From Anaerolineae bacterium (lineage in GTDB: Bacteria; Chloroflexota; Anaerolineae; Aggregatilineales; J027), in assembly GCA_021463865.1 (NCBI GenBank), contig JAJTXY010000006.1, positions 62,001 to 126,000 of the forward strand: a stretch of DNA of 64,000 nucleotides. Direction: 5' to 3'. Each line of letters starts with the position of its first letter. Within the stretch, counting starts at the first letter, position 1. Under the pieces are notes generated by a model. It was given only the letters and a program-made list of their open reading frames with translations, was not told where the DNA came from and made no database searches. The position numbers were made by a program, and so were the translations under genes. Shown piece after piece: positions 41,403 to 50,400 of the stretch.

Positions 41403-42709
41403 ACACGAATGCCAGAACATGGCTGCAATGTGTAGACTGTTCCGAGACCTACTATCGCAACGCCAAACTCTACAATTGTCCTAAATGTGGCGGCTTGTTG
41501 GATGTGCAGCATGATCTGGACTATCTGCGAACTCGTGTCTCCACTGATTTATTCGATCAGCGCCTCGGCGGATTCAAAAATTGGGAACGTAGCGGAGTCT
41601 GGCGCTATCGGGAATTGATCGCGCCTGAATTGGCCGAAGATGAGATGGTGACACGCGGCGAAGGCAACACCATGCTCTATGATAGCCCGCCTTGGCTGGC
41701 CCAATTTACCGGACACAAAAAATTGCAGCTAAAACACGAAGGCGAAAATCCAACAGGCAGTTTTAAAGACCGGGGTATGACCACTGGCGTTAGTCAGGCC
41801 AAACATTTAGGGGCGCACGCCGTCATTTGTGCCAGCACAGGTAACACGTCAGCGAGCATGGCCTCGTATGCAGCGCTGACAGGTTTGCAGGGTGTGGTAG
41901 CAATTCCAGCGGGTAAGATCGCACTCGGCAAGGTGGCCCAAGCGATTGCCTATGGCGCGACCTGTCTAGAAATCTGTGGGGATTTTGACCAAGCCCAAAA
42001 ATTGGTACTGGACACTGCCAACAAGCTGCCCATCTATATGCTGAATTCGGTCAATCCCTTTCGTTTGGAGGGGCAAAAGACGATTATGCTAGAAATGTTG
42101 CAACAACGCCGCTGGAAAGTGCCGGATTGGGTGGTGGTGCCGGGGGGAAATCTCGGCAATTCGTCTTCATTCGGCAAGGCATTTATGGAACTCCATCATC
42201 TTGGCATTATCAAACGGATGCCGCGTATTGCAATCGTTCAGGCGGAGGGGGCGTCGCCATTTTTCCGCAGTTGGCAAGGCAATTTCAAAGAACACATCAC
42301 CATGAAAGCCGAGACACTGGCAACCGCTATTCGCATTGGCGACCCTACCAACTATGCCAAAGCCAAACGCAGCATTGAAGTCACAGGCGGGCTGGTGGTG
42401 TGTGTAACTGACCAAGACATTATGGACGCTAAAGCCTGTATTGACGCGGCAGGAATTGGCTGTGAACCTGCGTCGGCTGCGTCAGTCGCAGGAGTGCGGC
42501 AGTTGGTCGAACAAGGCGAGATCAAGCCGAATGATGAGGTAGTTGCCATTCTTACCGGACATCTGCTCAAAGACCCCGACGCGGTGATTGAGTACCACAA
42601 GGGAAATTTGGAGGCCATTGCGCCGAATTACCGTAATCAGATTCACCAGATTGAGGCGGATTTTGATGCGATGGCGGCATGGGTGACAGCCCCCGCCTCC
42701 CCACAATAG
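41399..42709 (+). CDS. thrC: Threonine synthase
   Basis: 436 residues. An N-terminal zinc-ribbon-like CVDC...CPKC, then the fold type II PLP domain with the Schiff-base lysine in GENPTGSFKDRGM, CASTGNTSASMASYAALTG and VVVPGGNLGNSSSFGKAF. It converts O-phosphohomoserine to threonine. It overlaps pheA (ATGA), linking aromatic and threonine synthesis in one transcript. Confidence 0.93.
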   Translation: MNTNARTWLQCVDCSETYYRNAKLYNCPKCGGLLDVQHDLDYLRTRVSTDLFDQRLGGFKNWERSGVWRYRELIAPELAEDEMVTRGEGNTMLYDSPPWLAQFTGHKKLQLKHEGENPTGSFKDRGMTTGVSQAKHLGAHAVICASTGNTSASMASYAALTGLQGVVAIPAGKIALGKVAQAIAYGATCLEICGDFDQAQKLVLDTANKLPIYMLNSVNPFRLEGQKTIMLEMLQQRRWKVPDWVVVPGGNLGNSSSFGKAFMELHHLGIIKRMPRIAIVQAEGASPFFRSWQGNFKEHITMKAETLATAIRIGDPTNYAKAKRSIEVTGGLVVCVTDQDIMDAKACIDAAGIGCEPASAASVAGVRQLVEQGEIKPNDEVVAILTGHLLKDPDAVIEYHKGNLEAIAPNYRNQIHQIEADFDAMAAWVTAPASPQ

Positions 42710-42710
42710 G

Positions 42711-43535
42711 CTATTCTTGCAGCACTTGTAAACGTAAATCACGCAGGGCATCGCGTGTCTTGACGATCTCCTGCGTAATGTTCACTTCTGCCATGCCATG
42801 CCAGCCAAATGTGGTCATATATTCAATTGAGACCACACCATGATAATCGGCTTCGGCAAGGTCAACCATCAACTGCTCTAAATCCAACTTACCTTTTTCA
42901 AATGGCACTTGCAGCCGATCTCGGCGAGCCTGCCGCACTTGCACATGCGCGGTGTGTTCAAACAGCATACGAATGTTGCGCCATGTAATGCCCTGTGCCA
43001 GCAAATGGGACACATCCAGTGTCAGACTCAACCCCGGCACAGCCTCCACCAACAAAATGGCTTGTTCGGGGGTACTGGCGGATGAATCCAAATGCGGCTC
43101 AAATGAAATTCGCAAATCGGTGTTTTCGGTGGCATCCACAATTCGCTGCAAGGCCGGAACGGTGCGGGCAAGGCTGTGTTCTGGCCCATCCGGTTGCAGC
43201 AGTCCCGGTGACACGGTAATCCCCGGTGTGCCTAGTTCAATTGCAAAGGGGACAAGGCGGCGAAACAGCAGCAATTGACTTTCGCGGCGGGCAGGGTCGG
43301 CGGAATTGACGTGGGGTAGCAGCAAATAGAGGTCGGTGACGTTTAGGTTGAAATCTTCCACGACGCGCCGCACGGCTGTCCCATACTTTTCGGGTTCACG
43401 GGCGGCCACCATCACATCAATATGCGGGCCGGTGCCAAGATCAATCGAGCGAAAACCAAGCCGTGCTATCGTCCCAATAGCTTCGCGCAGTGGTAGATTA
43501 TTGTAGGCCCACGCATGGCACGCAAATTGCATCAT
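42711..43535 (-). CDS. Sugar phosphate isomerase/epimerase-like TIM-barrel protein
   Basis: 274 residues. Pattern FACHAWAYNNLPLREAIGTIARLGFRSIDLGTG, RISFEPHLDS, LSLTLDVSHLLAQG, HVQVRQARR and GVVSIEYMTTFGWHG gives the conserved Glu, Asp/His, His and Glu metal ligands of the xylose-isomerase-like (AP endonuclease 2) family. The substrate is not predictable. It is convergent with thrC, one base apart. Confidence 0.75.
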   Translation of the reverse strand: MMQFACHAWAYNNLPLREAIGTIARLGFRSIDLGTGPHIDVMVAAREPEKYGTAVRRVVEDFNLNVTDLYLLLPHVNSADPARRESQLLLFRRLVPFAIELGTPGITVSPGLLQPDGPEHSLARTVPALQRIVDATENTDLRISFEPHLDSSASTPEQAILLVEAVPGLSLTLDVSHLLAQGITWRNIRMLFEHTAHVQVRQARRDRLQVPFEKGKLDLEQLMVDLAEADYHGVVSIEYMTTFGWHGMAEVNITQEIVKTRDALRDLRLQVLQE

Positions 43536-43553
43536 AAAATTCCCCTAACAAGT

Positions 43554-45515
43554 TTAAGTGGACTGATTCGCAAATTGCTGAAAATTATCAAGCTGTTGGT
43601 GATTGCCCAAAATAGCAAGGGTGTCACCTGCTATTAAATGATAATCCGCACCGGGGCTAACTACCAACTTTCCATCCCGCATCAACCCAACAATGACAGT
43701 TCCGGTTTTTGTACGAACACCTAAATCTCCGATATTTTGCCCCGCCAAAGGGCTGTCTGCCGCGATAGTCACCCATTTAAATTGCAGCAGGCGGGCTGCG
43801 TTCTGTATTTGAGCGACTGCTTGGTAGTCAGGGTGATAATCATAGAGAGGCGCATAGAGTTCTTGGCGAATGGTGTCCGTATAGTGTTGGATGTCATGAA
43901 CGCCGAAGTTCAAGTGTAACAGAGTTTGGCGGATAATCTCTAGCCCTGCCTCAAATCTTGGCTGCACGACCTCATAGACCCCCATCTCATGCAGCAGGTG
44001 CAGTGTTTCGACTTCCTCCACACGCGCGACGATATGCAGAGTAGGATTGACCTGTCGCGCAAGATGAACGATGGCCCGTGTCACTGGGAAATCCGGCACG
44101 GTAATCAACAATAACTTGGCCTGTTCAAGTTTGGTGGCCTCCAAAACAACTGACCGACTGGCATCCCCATAAATGACTGGAATACCCTCTTTTTTCAGGT
44201 CTTCAACACGGCGTTGGTCAAGCTCAATCACTACACAATCTAACCCTAATTGATTTAACAAACGGGCGGCGTAGAAACCTACCTGTCCACCTCCGGCAAT
44301 CACAACATGGGATTGTTTGGGCAGAGGTTCTTCTGACAATGGTAACTCTGGTCGTTTTGACCACCTGCGATAAACATTATGTAATGGCACTACCATCCTC
44401 ATTCCAAAAGGCGTCAGCACCATGGTGATGATTGCGGCACTCAAAACCAGCGCATAAAGGTCATGGTCAATTGAATCGGTACTAAGCCCGACCCGTGCCA
44501 GCACAAATGAGAACTCCCCAATTTGAAAAATTCCTAACCCGACGGCAAATGGTGTAATGCCTCGGTAGTTAAACAATCGAGTGATGCCTGCGAGAATCAG
44601 TGATTTTCCAATTACCACCGATCCTGCCACTACCAGTACCAATAAGATGTTGTCCATCAAATAGTTAGGGTCAAGTAGCATCCCTACCGAGGCAAAAAAC
44701 AACATTCCAAATAGATCACGCAGCGGGATGATGTCACTAAGGGCTTGATGGGCATGGTCTGATTCACTGAGCAGCAACCCGGCTACAAACGCACCTAATG
44801 CGAAGGATAGGCCGACCAGATAGGTAACATAGCCAATCCCCAAGCCCAACGCGGTGACGGCTACTAGAAATAACTCGCGTGAATTCCAGCGGGCGATTTG
44901 CAACATTAAGCGCGGGATCAAGTATGTTCCCACAAAATACATGGCGACGGTGAACATGGCGGCTTTGACCACCGCTAGGCCAAGCAAGGGCAGCCCCGCT
45001 TCAAGGTCGCTCAATTGAGGCAGGATAATCATCATCGGCACGACGGTCAAATCTTGCACAATCAACATGCCAATCATAATCCGACTGGCAAGGGTTCCTA
45101 ATTGACCCTGTGCCATCAGGGTTTTCAGTGTCACCATCGTGCTAGAGACAGCCACCAGCGATCCTAGCCAAATAGCATTATTCCAGCTAAGGTTAAAAAG
45201 CCGACCTATCAAGAAGCCATAGCCTATGGTTAAGCCAAGCTGTAAAGGCGTCCCCAATAAGGCAATACGACGCACAGGTTGTAATTCTTTAAAAGAGAAT
45301 TCTAGACCGAGGGCGAATAGGAGTAAGGCGACGCCAATTTCCGCTAGAAGTTCAATATCATGAACATTGCTGACTGTTACACCCCCGGTATAGGGGCCGA
45401 CGATGACGCCAGCAATGATGTATCCCATAATGAGGGGTTGTTTGAATTGTTGTGCAACAAGTCCACCTAGTAAACCTGCTACCACGATGATGGCAATATC
45501 GGCAGCGATGCCCAT
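43554..45515 (-). CDS. CPA2 monovalent cation/proton antiporter with RCK domains (KefB/YbaL-like)
   Basis: 653 residues. About 12 membrane helices (1-385) with [12 protein letters not shown] in the ion-path helix, then a TrkA-N/RCK domain (about 405-520: [22 protein letters not shown]) and a TrkA-C domain (about 560-650: [21 protein letters not shown]). Architecture matches potassium or sodium/proton exchangers gated by NAD(H) or other ligands through RCK. Confidence 0.88.
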   Translation of the reverse strand: MGIAADIAIIVVAGLLGGLVAQQFKQPLIMGYIIAGVIVGPYTGGVTVSNVHDIELLAEIGVALLLFALGLEFSFKELQPVRRIALLGTPLQLGLTIGYGFLIGRLFNLSWNNAIWLGSLVAVSSTMVTLKTLMAQGQLGTLASRIMIGMLIVQDLTVVPMMIILPQLSDLEAGLPLLGLAVVKAAMFTVAMYFVGTYLIPRLMLQIARWNSRELFLVAVTALGLGIGYVTYLVGLSFALGAFVAGLLLSESDHAHQALSDIIPLRDLFGMLFFASVGMLLDPNYLMDNILLVLVVAGSVVIGKSLILAGITRLFNYRGITPFAVGLGIFQIGEFSFVLARVGLSTDSIDHDLYALVLSAAIITMVLTPFGMRMVVPLHNVYRRWSKRPELPLSEEPLPKQSHVVIAGGGQVGFYAARLLNQLGLDCVVIELDQRRVEDLKKEGIPVIYGDASRSVVLEATKLEQAKLLLITVPDFPVTRAIVHLARQVNPTLHIVARVEEVETLHLLHEMGVYEVVQPRFEAGLEIIRQTLLHLNFGVHDIQHYTDTIRQELYAPLYDYHPDYQAVAQIQNAARLLQFKWVTIAADSPLAGQNIGDLGVRTKTGTVIVGLMRDGKLVVSPGADYHLIAGDTLAILGNHQQLDNFQQFANQST

Positions 45516-45592
45516 TTCTTCGATATTTTCTCCCCTTTACTCATTGTGAAAATGACATTATGACCAAGAACGGTATGGCCCGCAACGAAATG

Positions 45593-46171
45593 CTAGGGTT
45601 GAATTTTTACTGTGTAATCATCCGGGGGGCGGGCAATCGCCATCAAAAAAATCCCCATCACTTCATAATCACAGTCGGGTGTCACTGCAAATTGTACCTG
45701 AATCGTGACCGTTCGTGCTTGTGCGTCTGTCGCAGGCGGGGTCGGATAAAAATTGGCATCACAGCCCTGCCCCACTTGAATTTGCCCGACCAGAATTTGA
45801 CTCGAAAAATCGAAGGTCGGGGCTGCCAGTGTCCCTTCACAGATGCCTAGACTGTTCAGGTTAATAAAATACTGATCAAGGTCGGCTTGGACACGCAGGA
45901 TGATGGGTGTTCCTACCAAAACGCGCAGGGCATCATAACATACCCCGTCTAACAAATAAGCCGCATCCTCGTATCCGGCAGGCAGGGCAGGTGTAGCCGT
46001 TTTAAGCGTAATCGGCGTGGCGTAGCTCCGCAAAATTGGCAGGGTCTCAGTTGGGGCGATGGTGGGTGGCACGGTAAACTGGGGGGTAGGCTGGCAGGAT
46101 CCCATTGCCATAAGTAGGCCGATTCCAAGCCCTAACCAAACGACGATATTTTTGAGAGATAATCTTGACAT
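45593..46171 (-). CDS. Putative lipoprotein of unknown function
   Basis: 192 residues. A signal peptide with an approximate lipobox (LMAMGSC, Cys at 26), then a Pro/Thr-rich linker and a globular domain with three or more cysteines (DGVCYDALR, SLGICEG, GQGCDANF). No family recognised. It is probably surface-tethered. The following minus-strand neighbour is 38 bp away. Confidence 0.6.
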   Translation of the reverse strand: MSRLSLKNIVVWLGLGIGLLMAMGSCQPTPQFTVPPTIAPTETLPILRSYATPITLKTATPALPAGYEDAAYLLDGVCYDALRVLVGTPIILRVQADLDQYFINLNSLGICEGTLAAPTFDFSSQILVGQIQVGQGCDANFYPTPPATDAQARTVTIQVQFAVTPDCDYEVMGIFLMAIARPPDDYTVKIQP

Positions 46172-46216
46172 CCGGCTCGTTGCACGCTATCATTATCTGT
46201 GTTAACAAAATAAGAT

Positions 46217-46288
46217 GCGGGCGTGGCTTAGTGGTATAGCGTCTCCTTGCCAAGGAGAAGGTCACGGGTTCGAATCCCGTCGCCCGCT
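46217..46288 (+). tRNA. tRNA-Gly (GCC)
   Basis: A 72-nt cloverleaf: acceptor stem GCGGGCG (46217-46223) pairs with CGCCCGC (46281-46287), the anticodon loop is TTGCCAA with anticodon GCC at 46249-46251, and the T arm contains GGTTCGAATCC. CCA is not encoded. An intrinsic terminator follows. Confidence 0.95.
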
Positions 46289-46298
46289 CAATCAAATT

Positions 46299-46324
46299 CC
46301 GACGCACAGTCGGTTTTTTGTTTT
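46299..46324 (+). terminator. Intrinsic terminator of the tRNA-Gly gene
   Basis: CCGAC, a 5-base loop, GTCGG and TTTTTTGTTTT. The T tract runs to the stop codon of the convergent cutA gene. Confidence 0.75.
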
Positions 46325-46646
46325 ATAACCCCGTGACGTTGTCCCCAATCCATTTGAGATACTCGGCTGAACCTATCACAATCGGCATCCCAATAATTTC
46401 TGGTACTTCATAGCTGTGTAACCGCTTGATTTCCGTCTCTAGCTTGTCCTTGAAAATAGCATGGGTGGTCTTGAGTATCATCAGAACTTCGGCCTCGTCT
46501 TGCACCTGATCTTGCCAGATGAACAGAGAACGCACTGGAATGAGATTGGCACAGGCGATGAGCCTTTTTTCCAACAACTCCCCCGCGATTTTGCGTGCCT
46601 GTTCTTCCGAACTTGCGGTTACCAAGACGACCAGATAATCGCTCAT
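46323..46646 (-). CDS. cutA: CutA-like divalent-cation tolerance protein
   Basis: 107 residues. VLVTASSEEQARKIAGELLEKRLIACANLI and IWQDQVQDEAEVLMILKT and the closing HSYEVPEIIGMPI are the characteristic CutA trimer pattern. CutA is linked to copper tolerance in E. coli, though its molecular role is unsettled. Confidence 0.92.
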   Translation of the reverse strand: MSDYLVVLVTASSEEQARKIAGELLEKRLIACANLIPVRSLFIWQDQVQDEAEVLMILKTTHAIFKDKLETEIKRLHSYEVPEIIGMPIVIGSAEYLKWIGDNVTGL

Positions 46647-46654
46647 GACGCCTC

Positions 46655-47365
46655 CTAATTGACGGCTGAGATGAGGGGCGCGACGCTATACAACAAGTTG
46701 AACTGTTTGGAGTAAATCACCACACTGTTGTATTGGGTAAGGTCAATATCTGACGGGAGTTCATAGTTCTGTTCGCCAATGTTGCCCTTGATGATACTGA
46801 TTTCCACCGCCCCTAAATCGCCCTCCATCATTTGATCCACTGTCAGCGGATTTTGCGATTGACTGAGATAGACATATAAATCCGGCCCATTAATGATGCG
46901 GAACGTCTCCTCAAAGGCATTTTCAAAACGCAGGATATGTTTGACCTCTGTACCATCCAATCGTCCAATTTCATAAATGGCAACATTCCCCTCGGCACCA
47001 CGTATAGCATCAAAGCTATTAAAGGTTCCACTTTTAATCACATGCGGCGTTATGGGGTCGGATGTTCCTTCCGCTACGTCTGCTGCGATTTCGGTCAGGG
47101 TATCTTCGTTGGTCACCTCTCTTTGCGCGTCGGGGTCAAGCGCGGCTTGTTGGGCAAGGGCCAGATCGGGATTCGTCTTATAATTTTCGCGGAGCACCGC
47201 ACATTGTCCGCCATTGACATAATCGGCACAGCTAAATTGTTCAGCCGCATCTCCGGTGTTTATCAGCGAGGGCTGTAATTCGGGAATCCAATAGGTCGAG
47301 GTGACGGCCCCGACTGCAAATAAAGTGCTGATGAAAATGATTGTCCAGTTGGTATAACGTCTCAT
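46655..47365 (-). CDS. DM13-domain membrane-anchored protein
   Basis: 236 residues. One N-terminal membrane helix (about 7-27), a region with two Cys (FSCADYVNGGQC), then a DM13 domain (about 125-232): SGTFNSFDAIRGAEGNVAIYE, NGPDLYVYLSQ and YNSVVIYSKQFNLLYSVAPL. DM13 domains have been proposed to act in redox or electron transfer, often via a Cys in the ..iYCk.F. motif; here that position is Ser (IYSKQF), so such a role is doubtful. Confidence 0.75.
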   Translation of the reverse strand: MRRYTNWTIIFISTLFAVGAVTSTYWIPELQPSLINTGDAAEQFSCADYVNGGQCAVLRENYKTNPDLALAQQAALDPDAQREVTNEDTLTEIAADVAEGTSDPITPHVIKSGTFNSFDAIRGAEGNVAIYEIGRLDGTEVKHILRFENAFEETFRIINGPDLYVYLSQSQNPLTVDQMMEGDLGAVEISIIKGNIGEQNYELPSDIDLTQYNSVVIYSKQFNLLYSVAPLISAVN

Positions 47366-47430
47366 AAAGGTGCTGATAATGACAGACTCCAGATGATAAA
47401 TGAGCTTTCGCAGTATAGCGCATGTCGTCG

Positions 47431-47468
47431 AAAAAAAAACACCCTCCTAGCCATTGGTTAGAAGGGCG
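47431..47468 (-). terminator. Strong terminator of the giant lipoprotein gene
   Basis: Minus strand: a 10-bp stem with two G-U pairs (CGCCCTTCTA/TAGGAGGGTG), 9-base loop, then T9. Confidence 0.8.
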
Positions 47469-47489
47469 TTGAGAACTAGGTGTGGAAAA

Positions 47490-50400
47490 TCATGGGAACA
47501 GCGCTTGGCGGATGCTGTTTAGAATTTGCAGCGCCGCCAAATTCCGACGATTTGCCCCACCAGAGAGATCATTAAAGTCGGTTGCACCAGAGCCACTGAC
47601 ATTGTAGACCCCTGATGACCCTTCCATTGTGACGTATACATTCCACAACGGCATATCGTTGTTGTCGGCAACCGTGGCGATGATTTCATTGTAGTCGGCG
47701 ATTATGCCTGCATCTACAAATCCATCGTTCGGCAGAGTTGCTAGAACGGGAATCGTGCCATTGGCAAGGGCGGTATCAACTGCTTGTTGCAACAGGTTGT
47801 TAAATTGATCTTGACCCGTCTGGGTGGCGTTGGACGGAGTGAAACTGATGAACAACACCACAGGCCGTGACAGGCGTAATTCGCAGTCCAGTGGTGTCTC
47901 ACCGGGATTACAAATCGCACCGTTGGCGTAGGCAGAGTCAAATAGACGGTCAATTGTCCATCCGTCTCCGCTGGCGGCACTTTCGACATAGAAACTGGTT
48001 GCGGTGTCGCCCGTCGTATCATGTGCGGCTTGGAAATTATAGAAATCTACTATATAGGTTTGCAGATTACTATAGCTGCCATATTGGGTAGCAGCGATGT
48101 CATTCAACCAGTTTGGCCCATTGACCGATTCATCTCCTGCTACCGAGAAGACATTATTCCGTTTGCCCTGCGACTGACCATTGTTATACACCCCACCAAT
48201 GCCGGGTTGTAACGCCCCAATATCAGGCAGTTCGGGATACTGGGTGACATCAAAGGGCGGCGCAACCGCATTGACCGTGACACCAAACGAAGTCGAAGCG
48301 GTGCCGCCGTTGCCGTCATCAATGTTGACCGTGATGTTGGCACTGCCCGCCGTCGAGCAGGTGACATTCAAGGGTTCACCTGTGGCATTGACATCGGCTA
48401 CACCGGGGTTATCCGAGAAGGCACTGACACTGATGGGGTTGCCATCTGGGTCAGTGTAGGTCGGGGTAATGGTCAGCGTATCGCCTTCATTACAGGCCTG
48501 ACCACCAATCGGGTCAAGGGTCGGGTTTTGATTGGCAGGTGGATTGACCGTGACCCCAAACGAAGTCAAGGCCGTGCCGCCATTGCCGTCGTCCAGATTG
48601 ACGGTGATGTTGGCTGACCCTGCACTGGCACAAAAGACGCTGAGGGGTTCACCAGACGCATTGACACTCGCCACACCAGAGTTATCGGAAGAGGAGGCCA
48701 CACTAATCGGGTTGCCATCTAGGTCATTGTAAGTCAGGGTGACGGTTACAGTATCGCCCACCGTACAGGTTTGCCCGCTGATGGGGTTAATTGTTGGGTT
48801 CTGGTTGGCCGGAGCACTGACCGAAACCGCAAACGAAGTCGAAGCCGTACCGCCGTTACCATCGTCCAGATTGACGGTGATGGAGGCGAACCCGGCACTC
48901 AAGCAATTGACCGTCAACGGTTCCCCGCTGGCGTTGACATCTGCCACACCGGAGTTATCCGAGGACGATGTGACGCTGATTGGATTACCTTCGGGGTCGC
49001 TGTAGCTGAGGGTGATATTGAGCGTATCGCCCACCGTACAAGCCTGATCGTTGACCGCGTTAAGCGTCGGGTTCTGGTTGGCGGGTGGATTGACCGTGAC
49101 CCCAAACGAAGTCGAGGCCGTGCCACCGTTACCATCATCCAGATTGACGGTGATGTTGGCCGTTCCCGCGCCCGTACAAGTCACGACGAGAGGTTCACCA
49201 GTGGCGTTGACCGCTGCCACACCTGCATTATCTGAACTCGAACTGACGGAGATGGCATTGCCTTCGGGGTCGTTATAGCTAATGGGGATATTGAGCGTAT
49301 CGTTGACTGTACAGGTCTGTCCTCCGATACCGTCAATAGTCGGGTTTTGATTTGGTGGTGCGCCGACAGTCACACCAAAGCTGATGTTGGCTGTACCCCC
49401 CTTGCCATCACTGCCGCTGACACTGATAGTTGCCGTGCCTTGCGCCACGCAGGTAATCGCAAGCGGTTCACCGGAGGCATTGACACTCGCTACACCCGTA
49501 TTGTCGGATGTGGAGGCAATCGTAACGGTATCCCCATCGGCGTCACTGACGTTCAAATCCACATTCACGCTGCCACCGGGCAAGCAGTTTTGTTGGCCCA
49601 CTGCGTCAATCACAGGCGATTGATTGGCCGCTGTGACGGTAACAGCAAAGGTTTCATTGGCTGTACCGCCTTTGCCATCATCTACCGAGACGGTGACATT
49701 CGCTGTGCCACCCGCCACGCCTGTGACATTAAGGGTCGTCTCGCCTGCGCGAAGGGCGGTTGCCACACCCGCATTATCAGACGCTACATTGATATTCAGT
49801 GCATCTCCATCGGGGTCGCTTGCCACGAAATCAACCGTTTGGCTTTGCCCTGCGGTTACGGATATATCACTAATCGCGGCAATCGTCGGCGCGTTATTTT
49901 GTACCGCTGCGGGGTCAACTTGTACGGCGAAAGTGGTAGAGGTGCTCCCCCCGCGACCATCCCCAACGGCGACGGTAACATTAGCCTTACCGACAGCAAC
50001 GCCGGTGACTCGCACGGTGTTATTTTCACCGACGGCGGCACTCGCGGCGGCTGGATCAGATGAAGTTGCTGAATAGGTCAGTGTATCACCATCCGGGTCG
50101 CTAATGCTCAGGTTCACCGTGATGGTATCGCCCACCTTAACGGTTTGAGCACCAATCGCGGCGATCACGGGTGGTTGGTTTTGCGGCGGCGGAGCATTGA
50201 CCGTTACCCCAAACACGGTTGAGGCACTTCCACCCTTGCCATCGCTGACGGAGACGGTAATTTGGGCGGTGCCTGCGCTTACCCCGGTAATGCGAATCGA
50301 GGTATTGGAGTTCTTGGTCACAGTCACAGCCGTGTTATTACTGGTGACAGTGGTCGTCAGGGTATCTCCAGCATCAGGGTCTTGAATGCTCAGGTTGAGA

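Noticed and set aside
48261..49625. Regular array considered as CRISPR
   Set aside because: The period is 273 bp, there are no short repeats with unique spacers, and the array is one continuous coding frame.
48181..50076. Several overlapping plus-strand open frames of 60-240 codons across the giant lipoprotein repeats
   Set aside because: They recur with the 273-bp period and are antisense shadows of the repeat coding sequence, with no ribosome sites or recognisable domains.
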